Part shown: one piece after another, positions 21,756-30,306 of the stretch
Position numbering within the stretch: position 1 is the first letter of the stretch
Layout of the letters: every line of letters starts with the position of its first letter
Assembly: GCA_903859705.1 (NCBI GenBank)
Contig: CAIONQ010000128.1
Coordinates: 1 to 49,054, forward strand
DNA length: 49,054 bases
DNA from: an uncultured Chthonomonas sp.
GTDB taxonomy: Bacteria > Armatimonadota > Chthonomonadetes > Chthonomonadales > Chthonomonadaceae
Direction: 5' to 3'
Made by a program: the position numbers and the translations under genes
Notes under the pieces: model-generated
What the model saw: the letters and a program-made list of their open reading frames with translations, nothing else
Told to the model about the DNA's origin: nothing
Databases searched by the model: none

Positions 21756-24700
21756 ATGAGCTTCGACGAACTGCCGCCGGGCTCCGTGCCGCCTTCCCCC
21801 ACAGGGAACGAGCAGGCATCGAGCGCCGCGCAGGAGACGTCTGGCCTGGATGCGCCGCCTGCTGCGGGTACGCGACGACGTCGCACTCGAACCGCAGGGA
21901 CCGCCGCAGCACCGGCCGCAGCGCCCGCCGAACAGGATTCTGAAACTCCCGCACGGGCGGGCCGCAGACCTCGTAATGTTGCCGCAAGTCTGCCTGCCAC
22001 CGAGCCAGCTTCTGAACCCGCTGAACCAACGGCTGCCGAAACCCCACGCTCAGATTCTGCCCCCGTTGCACGCCCCAGGCGAGCAACGCGAAAACGTGAG
22101 CCTGTGGTTGCGCCTGAGGTAACCGCAAATACGGTGGAACCAGAGCCAGAAATTGCAGCCCCAGCGCCGGAACCTGCTGCTCCAACCCAATCCGCAGCCC
22201 CAGTAGTGCCTGTACTTCCGCCCTCACGGAGGAGGCGCCGCTCCCTGCGTGGTGCACCGGAAACGGATATGGATTCTTCTGTATCTGAAGAGATTATTGA
22301 GCCTACAGCAGTTGTTGAGCCCGTGGCAGAACTCCCGGCCCCGGTTGTGGCCACAGCACCGCTTTTGCCGCCTTCCAGGCGTAGAAGAAGCTCTGCTGCA
22401 CGCGCTTTGATAACACACCAACAGCCAGCTGTAGAAGACCCATTTGCCATAACTCCGGCATCTGCAGACGAAGAACCCGCACAATCAGAGCCTGCTCCCA
22501 CCACCGTTCAGGAGAGTGCAGCCTCTGCTTCCGCTATTGATAGGCAAGCGCGCAGGCGCCGCAGCTCCCGCGGTAAACGTGGCCAGTTGTTGCCAGAATC
22601 TCCTGTTGCCGAATCAACGCCCGCTGTAGATGCCGAGCCAGCTAAAGCAGCTGTTGAAGGCACTTCCGATGCTGAATCGGAAGCAGAGGCAGCCCGATCT
22701 CGCCGCAGGCGCAGCAAGCGCGCAGGCGGCATGCCGGTTGCAGTGGCGGCAGCGGCCCCAGAAATCATCGTTGCAGAACAGCCAGAAGTGGTAGTTCCAT
22801 TGCAGGATGTGTATACCGTGCCTGCAGGTATTGATGTTACCGTTGGTGCGCACCTTGTACCGCGCAATGGCATGCCCGAGATTCACATCAACGGCACTGT
22901 TTACCCGCCGGTTTTGTTCTTTGGTAATGTGGACGACCCTGCCAACCAGGAGCGCGTTACCTCAGAAGTTAAACATGCCGCGAGTGCCGGTGTTCACATT
23001 CACTCCACGCTGATTGAACTCCCCTGCCCACTGCTTCCTGAGAGCACGGCACTGGCTGAAGCTGCGGAAAAACTGGCGCTTGTTGCGGAAGCCGACCCGG
23101 AGGGCTATGTTATTCCGCGTGTGGTAATTATTCCCGCCCGTGGCTGGAAACGCCGCAACTCTGCTGAGGTATCACTGTATGCAGATGGCTCTAACGGAGA
23201 TCCATCTATAGGCAGCGACCTATTCTGGGCGGAAGCAGCAGAATCTCTCAAAAGCCTGGTAACGTTCCTCGGTGCTCAGGAATGGGGCGGGCGCGTGGTT
23301 GGATATCATCTGGAACGCGGAGAATGGTTCCAACCGGTATCTCAGGGCTACGACAGGTGTACCGCAAACCGCGATTGCTTCCGAGAATGGCTCAAGCAGA
23401 AGTACAGAAATAACCCCATTCTGCTGCGCGCAGCCTGGTACGATGGCGATATTCAGTTCAGTACTGCCGAAATTCCACAGCCTCAGGGCAAACCCGCTCC
23501 GCACCGTGCATTCTATGAATCCAGGCGGGAACGGGCCACAGTCGATTTCAATGAGTACACCTCTGAAATCACTGCAAAACGCCTGATAGCTCTGGCAACA
23601 GCAGTTAAGCGGGCCGCAGAACATCGTGCCCTGGTTTCGGTGTGCTATGGCTACACATTTGAGTTCGGCCACACGTTTAGTGGGCATCTTGCTTTGAGCT
23701 TGATTGAGCAATCGAAAGCTATCGATCTCATCTGTGGCCCACCTTCTTATCGAGATAGAACGCCAGGTGGCGCAGCTTCTATGCCGGCACCCATCGATTC
23801 GCCAGCGCTACATGGCAAAATCTGGATCTCAGAAGACGATACCAAAACCTTCCTTGCACCAGAGGCACAGGATCCAGAAGATTTTAATATTCGTCTGGAA
23901 TCACGCGAGGCAACGGAGTTTGCGCAGCAACGTGCTCTCGGCCGCGCAATCTCACACTCTTCTGGCATTGGCTTCATGGATTTGTGGGGCGAAGGCTGGC
24001 TTGATGATGAAAGCATCTGGAGCAAACTTGGTACGTTTGTAGACCGCTACGGCCGGCAATTGGCCCTGCGCCAACACCCACGTGTTCCAGACGTAATTGC
24101 GCTTATAGATGAGCGCAGCCTGGCACATGTTCAGCGTGGAGAAGCATTTGTTCGGAGAATTGCTTCCGAAGCACGGAACTCACTGCAGTCCGCAGGTGTC
24201 TCCTTTGGGGTCTATCTGCAGAACGATGTGCTTTCACCCACCTTTCCGGATACTGCTCGCCTTTACCTATTCCTCACACCCTACAGGCTAACTGTAGAAC
24301 AGCGTGCGGCAATTAAAGAGAAGCTCCAGGATAAGAATAAGACTCTTGCATGGTTCTATGCCCCGGGCTGCTGCGAAGAACGCTCTCAGATCGGTGGCGC
24401 GGTAGAAGAATCTGCTACCGGCGTAACGGGCATTGCATTGCGCCCGCAGGAGTGGAACTCTGAAGTAGGATCTCGCGTGGTAGATACACACCACCCGCTA
24501 ACAGAACGGCTGAATGGCCGGGAAGTTGGTGCAAAAGAGAGACTGAATCCTTCATTCTACGTGGATGATCCAGAGGCATCTGTGCTGGCAGAATACCAGG
24601 GCTCTGGCCTGCCATCCATTGCTGTGAAGAACATGGGAGATTGGAAGTCCGTATTTGTAGGCGATCCTGTTCTTCCCGTCGATTTGTTACGTGGAATCTG

Positions 24701-25448
24701 CCGCTATGCCTCAGTGCATGTGTGGGCACCTCAAGGCGACGACATAATTGATATTGGCTGCGGACATGTAACCATCCACGCCGTGCGTGATGGTAACAAG
24801 ACAATTCGCCTGCCAGAATCTACAGGCCTTTACTCGGTTACGGATAGCCGACATATCGCAGAAGAAACGCGCGAATATCGCTTCTTTATGAGGCGCGGAG
24901 AAACGCACACATTCTGTGTTGGCAATGCCGAAAGGTTTGATGCCTTTGGATTACCCAATGTGCAAAAACCGGCTGCAGGCACTCGCCCAGCCCCCGTTGT
25001 ACCGCCGCCACCGCCAGAGCGCGAAGTTAGGCGGGAAACACCCTCTCGTCCCAGGCCACAATCTTCAGATATCGAAACTCTGGAGGCGGTTCTCAACATG
25101 GATATCTCAGCTCTGGAAGATGTAGAGCTCGAAACCCTGCCAGATGAACCTATAGACTTTGTGTTCCTCGATCCCAATGCTGACCCTGCAGAGATATTTG
25201 CAGATGGCCCCGATGCTGCCGGTGAAGTGATGGCCGGCGGACGCCGCAGACGTAGACGTGGCGGACGTGGGAGAGGCCGAAGGCGCCAGGGCGATGGAAT
25301 TGGCCCGGATGGTACGGATGGTCCGGAAGGCTCCAATGGCGGCTCCGAACCTACCCAGAGCAGCGGATGGCGTTCTGGAAACACAACAAACCAGGAGTCT
25401 TCTAATGGCGGGGCCGATACCTTCCGCGAAGGAACTGAGGGCTTTTAA
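21756..25448 (+). CDS. Glycosidase-like protein with Arg-rich disordered tails
   Basis: 1230 residues. Residues ~1-348 are low-complexity (Ala/Pro/Glu/Ser), with Arg clusters spaced along them (near 40, 107, 158, 208, 268 and 318; for example PPSRRRRRS). Residues ~349-1075 look like a TIM-barrel glycoside hydrolase distantly similar to GH42/beta-galactosidase proteins. GYHLERGEWF (Glu near 522) and KIWISEDDTKTF (Glu near 692) are candidate acid/base and nucleophile sites, and a later part resembles the GH42 trimerisation domain. The C terminus has an acidic stretch and then an Arg/Gly segment (GGRRRRRRGGRGRGRRRQ, ~1160-1178) like RNA-binding RGG tails. No signal peptide is visible, so a cytoplasmic location is likely. 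The Arg-rich tails resemble those of RNase E or nucleic-acid-binding proteins. Substrate and role are unknown. Confidence 0.6.
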   Translation: MSFDELPPGSVPPSPTGNEQASSAAQETSGLDAPPAAGTRRRRTRTAGTAAAPAAAPAEQDSETPARAGRRPRNVAASLPATEPASEPAEPTAAETPRSDSAPVARPRRATRKREPVVAPEVTANTVEPEPEIAAPAPEPAAPTQSAAPVVPVLPPSRRRRRSLRGAPETDMDSSVSEEIIEPTAVVEPVAELPAPVVATAPLLPPSRRRRSSAARALITHQQPAVEDPFAITPASADEEPAQSEPAPTTVQESAASASAIDRQARRRRSSRGKRGQLLPESPVAESTPAVDAEPAKAAVEGTSDAESEAEAARSRRRRSKRAGGMPVAVAAAAPEIIVAEQPEVVVPLQDVYTVPAGIDVTVGAHLVPRNGMPEIHINGTVYPPVLFFGNVDDPANQERVTSEVKHAASAGVHIHSTLIELPCPLLPESTALAEAAEKLALVAEADPEGYVIPRVVIIPARGWKRRNSAEVSLYADGSNGDPSIGSDLFWAEAAESLKSLVTFLGAQEWGGRVVGYHLERGEWFQPVSQGYDRCTANRDCFREWLKQKYRNNPILLRAAWYDGDIQFSTAEIPQPQGKPAPHRAFYESRRERATVDFNEYTSEITAKRLIALATAVKRAAEHRALVSVCYGYTFEFGHTFSGHLALSLIEQSKAIDLICGPPSYRDRTPGGAASMPAPIDSPALHGKIWISEDDTKTFLAPEAQDPEDFNIRLESREATEFAQQRALGRAISHSSGIGFMDLWGEGWLDDESIWSKLGTFVDRYGRQLALRQHPRVPDVIALIDERSLAHVQRGEAFVRRIASEARNSLQSAGVSFGVYLQNDVLSPTFPDTARLYLFLTPYRLTVEQRAAIKEKLQDKNKTLAWFYAPGCCEERSQIGGAVEESATGVTGIALRPQEWNSEVGSRVVDTHHPLTERLNGREVGAKERLNPSFYVDDPEASVLAEYQGSGLPSIAVKNMGDWKSVFVGDPVLPVDLLRGICRYASVHVWAPQGDDIIDIGCGHVTIHAVRDGNKTIRLPESTGLYSVTDSRHIAEETREYRFFMRRGETHTFCVGNAERFDAFGLPNVQKPAAGTRPAPVVPPPPPEREVRRETPSRPRPQSSDIETLEAVLNMDISALEDVELETLPDEPIDFVFLDPNADPAEIFADGPDAAGEVMAGGRRRRRRGGRGRGRRRQGDGIGPDGTDGPEGSNGGSEPTQSSGWRSGNTTNQESSNGGADTFREGTEGF

Positions 25449-25620
25449 GATAGGTGCCAGAGCGCGTAAGTTCGCTACAGAAGAGTGCGTTATCGAAGGG
25501 TACGAATTGCTCTATACTGCGATTGCAGAAGCAAAATCGGCCGATCCGGCACTGCACACACTCTTGTTGCATGAGCTCGAACGCTATGAGCTGCACGTGA
25601 GCAAACTGGAAGAGGCGTAA
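25405..25620 (+). CDS. Small helical protein overlapping the preceding gene
   Basis: 71 residues from ATG 25405, which has CCAGGAG 7 bases upstream. It overlaps the end of the 1230-residue gene by 44 bases in another frame. The open frame begins earlier (25258), but that part translates the Arg/Gly tail out of frame and is not credible. The protein is charged and helical (AKELRAFKIGARARKFATEE, then LHTLLLHELERYELHVSKLEEA), without Cys or a membrane segment. Not recognised. The overlap suggests it is made together with the large protein. Confidence 0.65.
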   Translation: MAGPIPSAKELRAFKIGARARKFATEECVIEGYELLYTAIAEAKSADPALHTLLLHELERYELHVSKLEEA

Positions 25621-25698
25621 GATGGCGGAACCGCAGGCTGTTAACAGCCTGGCCATGTTTACACTGCTGCCTCATGTATAACCACCTCCCGCTATCGT

Positions 25699-25744
25699 CG
25701 CCGGCAGGGCCTGTTATGGGCCTATGCCGGCGGCTTAACTTTTC
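25699..25744 (+). terminator. Intrinsic terminator after the small gene
   Basis: A two-part stem: CGCCGGCA with TGCCGGCG, and an inner GGCC pairing, followed by TTAACTTTT. A perfect palindrome CAGGCTGTTAACAGCCTG at about 25632-25649 precedes it without a T-run. Confidence 0.65.
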
Positions 25745-25781
25745 GAGCCGTATGCGTTAATCTCGGAGATCAGGAGCTACC

Positions 25782-27284
25782 ATGGAGCGTGAGTTTCGCA
25801 CTATTCTGCTGGCGCTAACCGGCCTGTGCCTCTTATCGGTTGCTGCTTCAGCAGCGCCGCCTGCTGGCCCACCAGCTGCTTCGGCAGCTGGCCAGGCAGA
25901 AGTATCTGCCATCATAAAAAAATCCACAGAGTACTACCACAAGCTCAACTCCTACACTGCGGATATATCTATTAAAACCACGCGCACGGCTGCCGGTGAA
26001 ACAGAATCCAGCGAGGCACGCTTTATTCTTGCTCTGGATAGGCCCAACCGCTTTTGCTATCGAGATACATCCGCTAACAACGGTACAGCAGCGGTTTGTA
26101 ATGGCAAGCAGTTTACAAACTTCAAAGCAGATCGTAAACAGTACACACAATCCGTTGCTCCTGCAGACTTCCGCGGAATAAACATAGTCGACGACGTCTC
26201 TTTTGAGCCGCTTGGTGGCTATATAATTGCGTTGATGCTTCAGGGAAACGCATACTCAGATAAAGATGTGCGTGCCGCTCTCGGCAAAGCTACCATGCGT
26301 CCGGCAGTGGTAGAAAGCGGCAAGAAGTACCAGGTAATTCATCTGCCATTTGGCCCCCAGGAAGAGCCCTACAACCTCTATGTTGCAGAAGATGGGCAGA
26401 TATCCAAAACAACCCTCACCGCCTCAGCGAATCAAATTAAAGTAACACTAACAGAATCCATGCTGAACATTAAGCTGGATAAGCCTGTAGACCCTGCGGT
26501 GTTTCTATATAACCCGCCCGCAACCGCACATAAAGTAGAAAAGTTTACGGCCCCTCAACGGCTGTTTGATGCCTATCAGCCTGCACTGCCCCATTCCGGG
26601 CTGAGCCTGGCTTCCTATGCGCCGCCCATACCGGCAATGAACAAAGATGTTGCCGATATCATCGATGCTGCGCGTGGCGCGTACTCTAAAATGAAGTCCT
26701 ATCAGCACACGGCAACTTTCAGGGCATCAGGAACTTCGCAGGGCAAAAAGGTGGATCAAGCGGCAAAGTTTTCCATGGCTATGAGCCGCCCAAACAAGTT
26801 CGCCTTCAAAATGGTAAGCAACACGGCGGTTGCTGTGGTAAGTGATGGAAAACAGGTTACAGATTTTCGGGCGGGAGAGTACTCACAATCCGCAGCCCCT
26901 GCGCACCTAAAAGACCTGAAGCTGGATCAGGATGACTTTGATCCCGTTGCGGGTAGCTTTCTAATAGCCCATTTGTTGGAAGATACCGTGTATTCAGATA
27001 GGAGCCTGCTTGGTATTCTGATTAAGGCAAGTGGGCACAAAGGGCTTGTAGCGGGCACAAAAACCTACGATGTAATTGACTTTCCAATCGTAGGTATTAC
27101 CTTTATTCTCTATTTCGATCCTTCCACCCATCTTCTTGAGAGGGCAGCAGCAAAAGTGCCAGATCAGGATCTCACACTCACCGAAACATTTGATACTGTA
27201 GAGATAGACAAACCTGTTCCAGATAGCGCGTTTACATTTGCTGTGCCCAAAACCGCCCATAAGGTAGCAAAACCAACACGCTAG
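25782..27284 (+). CDS. Secreted protein with two DUF2092/LolA-like domains
   Basis: 500 residues. A signal peptide is clear (LLALTGLCLLSVAASAAP, cleavage near residue 25). Two copies of the same ~200-residue domain follow, at about 38-255 and about 290-495. Each begins with a helix and 'Y.K(L/M)(N/K)SY', then a strand ladder with 'RPN(R/K)F', 'AV(C/S)(N/D)GKQ(F/V)T(N/D)F', and ends in 'DKPV(D/P)..(V/A)F'. This is the half-barrel outline of DUF2092 and of LolA/LppX-type lipid carriers. An internal duplication is evident. CAGGAG lies before ATG 25782. It ends exactly where the convergent gene ends. Binding of a hydrophobic ligand is inferred only from fold resemblance. Confidence 0.7.
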   Translation: MEREFRTILLALTGLCLLSVAASAAPPAGPPAASAAGQAEVSAIIKKSTEYYHKLNSYTADISIKTTRTAAGETESSEARFILALDRPNRFCYRDTSANNGTAAVCNGKQFTNFKADRKQYTQSVAPADFRGINIVDDVSFEPLGGYIIALMLQGNAYSDKDVRAALGKATMRPAVVESGKKYQVIHLPFGPQEEPYNLYVAEDGQISKTTLTASANQIKVTLTESMLNIKLDKPVDPAVFLYNPPATAHKVEKFTAPQRLFDAYQPALPHSGLSLASYAPPIPAMNKDVADIIDAARGAYSKMKSYQHTATFRASGTSQGKKVDQAAKFSMAMSRPNKFAFKMVSNTAVAVVSDGKQVTDFRAGEYSQSAAPAHLKDLKLDQDDFDPVAGSFLIAHLLEDTVYSDRSLLGILIKASGHKGLVAGTKTYDVIDFPIVGITFILYFDPSTHLLERAAAKVPDQDLTLTETFDTVEIDKPVPDSAFTFAVPKTAHKVAKPTR

Positions 27285-28412
27285 TTACTGAACTGGCACA
27301 ATAACTGGCACCAGCATAAATGCACGCCACCTATTACCGGCAAACTTGCTGACCGTTCCAAATCCCGTTATAACTCCAGAATCGCTGATATGTGTAGCAA
27401 TTGATAGCGTCCACCCCGAACCGGGCGGCACCACTGTGTTCAGATCTATAAGTGTGCCGTTGTGCCAGAGGCATGCTATCAGTTTCGAAGTATGGTCTGA
27501 TTTGATCGGAACGGTGGCCTGCCCAACAATATCGCCATTCCCGTTGATGGAGTGGGCCTCCGTATTTGCATCTGCTATTTCGGCAAGTGTTGTTACAGCG
27601 TGATTAGCTACATTCCAGCTGCAGGCTTTTCTGTTGTGTGCGCCATCCACTGCCCAGCCCACAATCTGGCCCTGATCATTTATGGCCTTGCATTCGCTAA
27701 AAGGCCCACCAAGGCCGCGCAGTAGCTGCTCGCGGCCATTTACCCACATTGCAGCGCTGCGATCACCTTCCGTTCGCATAGATTCTGCCTGCTTGCCCGC
27801 GGGAACAACAAATCCAACGCCCACGCCAGCACTATTTATTGCGTTGCAAACACTCTCCTCATCGGTGGTTGCCCCAACTATTTTTGCTTTGCAATTGTTC
27901 CAGATGGCAGCACAGGTTCTGCCATTGCGCCCCAGCGAACCGCCAGCAATCTTGCCGAGCTCGCTCAGGGACTTCACACCGCCCGCGCCTCCTGTCAGCC
28001 TCTCCGGCGCATATCCGTTTGCACGCCGCCATATTATGGGCTTTTCTTCGTAATTGCTTGTTTCTGCATAGCCTGCAACATCACCAGCAGAGTTCACAGA
28101 GTAAGCCTGACCGAACTTTCCGCCAATACCAGGCAAAGCAGTTACTTTACCGTTTTGCCACACAAACGGGTGAGATAACATGCTGTTGCCATGGCCAGGC
28201 GGAACAAACTTGTAGGCATAACCGGCCACCACCTTTGCACTATTGCAGCAGATGGCATAAGTAACATCACAACCTGGCACTGTGCACACTTCGGATATTA
28301 TGTACTTCACTGTGAGTTGCGGGGAAGTAGTGGTTTGCGTTGCCCGCCCGGCAGAAACGGTTAGTACAGCCATGACCATAGGCACTAGAATTCGGATAGC
28401 AGTGGTTTTCAT
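27285..28412 (-). CDS. Secreted HAF-repeat protein
   Basis: 375 residues from ATG 28412, chosen because MKTTAIRILVPMVMAVLTVS forms a normal signal peptide; the open frame reaches 28442. The mature part has several ~45-residue repeats with the pattern 'A..IN..G.(I/V)(V/A)G' (for example AYSVNSAGDVAGYA, CKAINDQGQIVGWA, AHSINGNGDIVGQA), as in extracellular HAF-family repeats, which likely fold as a beta-propeller. A Cys-rich N-terminal stretch (VCTVPGCDVTYAICC) may form disulphides. The gene lies downstream of metK on the same strand but beyond two hairpins, so it is probably separate. Function unknown. Confidence 0.7.
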   Translation of the reverse strand: MKTTAIRILVPMVMAVLTVSAGRATQTTTSPQLTVKYIISEVCTVPGCDVTYAICCNSAKVVAGYAYKFVPPGHGNSMLSHPFVWQNGKVTALPGIGGKFGQAYSVNSAGDVAGYAETSNYEEKPIIWRRANGYAPERLTGGAGGVKSLSELGKIAGGSLGRNGRTCAAIWNNCKAKIVGATTDEESVCNAINSAGVGVGFVVPAGKQAESMRTEGDRSAAMWVNGREQLLRGLGGPFSECKAINDQGQIVGWAVDGAHNRKACSWNVANHAVTTLAEIADANTEAHSINGNGDIVGQATVPIKSDHTSKLIACLWHNGTLIDLNTVVPPGSGWTLSIATHISDSGVITGFGTVSKFAGNRWRAFMLVPVIVPVQ

Positions 28413-28494
28413 CACCGGTGATAGCTCCCAGGGTGCACACAAGAGGGTATCTTCCCCTGCACCCCTCTTGAACTATACCATCAGAAGTGAGTAC

Positions 28495-28534
28495 GGCCCC
28501 TCTTCAACAGTTGAACTGCAAAGGAGGGGCCGAA
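28495..28534 (-). terminator. GC-rich hairpin between metK and the HAF gene
   Basis: CGGCCCCTC (28495-28503) pairs with GAGGGGCCG (28526-28534). No U-run follows on either strand, so it may end the metK transcript weakly or stabilise its 3' end. A second stem, CAAGAGGG/CCCTCTTG, lies at about 28440-28471 before the HAF gene. Confidence 0.45.
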
Positions 28535-28560
28535 TTTCGATTGAATAATTTAGAAACAGA

Positions 28561-29718
28561 TTATGCCAGCGATGCGGCCAGATCTGTCTTCTCCCATGGG
28601 AACTCCGGATTGCCGAAGTGGCCGTTTTTCGCGGTCTTAAGATACTTAATCTTATCCGGGTTCAGCAGTTCCAGGCGCTCGATCATCGCATGCGGGCGCA
28701 GGTCCATTGCCTTGCGAACCCGTGAAACAATCTCTGTTCCAGAGATCTTACCAGTGCCGAAGGTATCAACCAGTACGCTCACCGGCTCTGCAACACCAAT
28801 GGCATATGCCAGCTGAATCTCAGCCTTATCAGCCAATCCTGCTGCAACGATGTTCTTGGCGATGTAGCGGCCCGTGTAGGCCGCGCTGCGGTCTACCTTG
28901 GAAGGATCCTTGCCAGAGAACGCTCCGCCGCCATGGCGAGCAGCACCACCGTAGGTGTCTACAATGATCTTTCGGCCGGTAACGCCGGTATCACCCTGCG
29001 GGCCACCAACTACAAAGCGGCCGGTTGGGTTGATGTGGTATTTGATGTTGCCCTTAACATACTTGCTATATTCTGCAAGTACAGGGTCTACAACAAACTT
29101 CCGTACGCTCTCCTGCACCTCTTCGAGGCTCTTGTGCTCATCATGCTGTGAGGAGATAACGATGGTATCGATATGATCGGCAATGCCGTTGGCATCGTAC
29201 GCAATGGTTACCTGAGATTTTGCATCCGGGCGGAAACCAAGTTCCGGGTTGGAGCGCCGAACCTCCGCAATTTTGCGGGTAAGATCGTGAGAAATGGTGA
29301 GCGCAAGCGGCATAAGCTGCGTGGTTTCATTGATGGCGTAGCCAAACATCAGGCCCTGATCGCCAGCTCCCTGCTCTTCCGGCTTTGCGCGGTCAACGCC
29401 CTGCGCAATATCGGGAGACTGCTTCTGAATTGCCAGCATAACGCCACAGGTGCCGCCATCGAAGCCAACATTGGTGCTATCGTAGCCAACCTGCAGAATT
29501 GTATCGCGAACTACATCGGCAATCTCAACATAAGCGGTTGTGGTAAGCTCGCCACCAACCACGCAGATACCGCGGGTGAGGAAGGTTTCCAGAGCAACTC
29601 TGGCACCACGATCTTGTGCAAGCAGCTGATCAAGTACGGCATCGCTGATCTGATCGGCAAGCTTGTCTGGATGGCCTTCTGAAACACTTTCAGAAGTAAA
29701 CAGTGTAAATTCAGACAT
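28561..29718 (-). CDS. metK: S-adenosylmethionine synthase
   Basis: 385 residues from ATG 29718, preceded by AAGGGA about 8 bases upstream; the frame extends to 29751 without a better site. The enzyme forms SAM from methionine and ATP. Motifs: [17 protein letters not shown] near the start, [12 protein letters not shown] (hexapeptide), [19 protein letters not shown], which is the phosphate-binding loop of the family, and DTFGTGKI. A complete SAM-I riboswitch and terminator lie upstream on the same strand, so expression should fall when SAM is high. Confidence 0.97.
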   Translation of the reverse strand: MSEFTLFTSESVSEGHPDKLADQISDAVLDQLLAQDRGARVALETFLTRGICVVGGELTTTAYVEIADVVRDTILQVGYDSTNVGFDGGTCGVMLAIQKQSPDIAQGVDRAKPEEQGAGDQGLMFGYAINETTQLMPLALTISHDLTRKIAEVRRSNPELGFRPDAKSQVTIAYDANGIADHIDTIVISSQHDEHKSLEEVQESVRKFVVDPVLAEYSKYVKGNIKYHINPTGRFVVGGPQGDTGVTGRKIIVDTYGGAARHGGGAFSGKDPSKVDRSAAYTGRYIAKNIVAAGLADKAEIQLAYAIGVAEPVSVLVDTFGTGKISGTEIVSRVRKAMDLRPHAMIERLELLNPDKIKYLKTAKNGHFGNPEFPWEKTDLAASLA

Positions 29719-29852
29719 GAAACGGTCCCTTTTCCTTTCAAGCCCGGTCATTTTTTACCCGCTGCCCGGAACGCGGAAATTCGGTACATCGCAGGTGCCG
29801 TGGTTCCATCATCAATATGGTAAAACTGCACCGGATGCGCTATTTCGGAGGC

Positions 29853-29887
29853 AAAATAAAACCCCTTCTGCAAAGTTCAGAAGAGGC
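29853..29887 (-). terminator. Riboswitch-controlled intrinsic terminator before metK
   Basis: On the minus strand, CCUCUUCUG and CAGAAGGGG form a 9-bp stem with a 7-base loop, followed by UUUUAUUUU. It lies about 135 bases before the metK start. Its 5' arm (CUCUU) can pair with AAGAG in the 3' strand of riboswitch P1, the usual antiterminator logic of SAM-I switches. Confidence 0.85.
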
Positions 29888-29954
29888 CGTATTGGCGGGA
29901 TCTTAAACACGCACTTGCAGCGCCAGGGCGCCATGTGTTCCTGAGGTCGCCATA

Positions 29955-30086
29955 CGCTCTTATCTTGCAGTAAGCAGACTGAACTGCACGGAATTAGCAC
30001 CTGCCAATCATACTTGTGTGATGGTTGATTGGTGGTTGTTGTGGCGTCACAGGGCCGGTTCCCTCGACCACTCTTGATAAGAAGCG
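29955..30086 (-). promoter_or_regulatory. SAM-I (S-box) riboswitch aptamer
   Basis: Read on the minus strand, the region has the S-box core. P1 is CGCUUCUUAUC with GAUAAGAGCG (one bulged U). Then UUAUCAAGAGUGG and GAGGGAACCGGCCCUGUGA form P2 with its kink-turn. P3 closes as CCAAUCA/UGAUUGG. GGUGCUAAUUCC is the conserved joining segment, and P4 closes as UGCAG/CUGCA. SAM binding stabilises P1 and lets the downstream terminator form. It controls metK. Confidence 0.95.
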
Positions 30087-30106
30087 ATGCTATTCAATTG
30101 TGCTTG

Positions 30107-30136
30107 AGTATGGCACACCCGAACCGCGAAAGTCAA
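30107..30136 (-). promoter_or_regulatory. Promoter of the SAM-riboswitch/metK transcript
   Basis: On the minus strand, TTGACT (30136-30131) and CATACT (30112-30107) are separated by 18 bases. Transcription would start about 15 bases before the aptamer. Confidence 0.65.
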
Positions 30137-30306
30137 CTTTGAAGGGCAGGTAAACGGCGATTGTTAAGGAGTTCACAGAGTGGAATCGGCCAACAACAGT
30201 AGCATTGCAACAGCCCACTCATGCCTGCTAATAGTAAACATAATGGCCGCTTTGCACCCAATTCTTTGCCCCTTGCTAAAACCATGGCGGCAGGCACTTT
30301 GCAGGC

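Noticed and set aside
25258-25404. Extended start for the small gene after the glycosidase-like gene
   Set aside because: This part only mirrors the Arg/Gly tail codons in another frame; the ATG at 25405 has the ribosome site.
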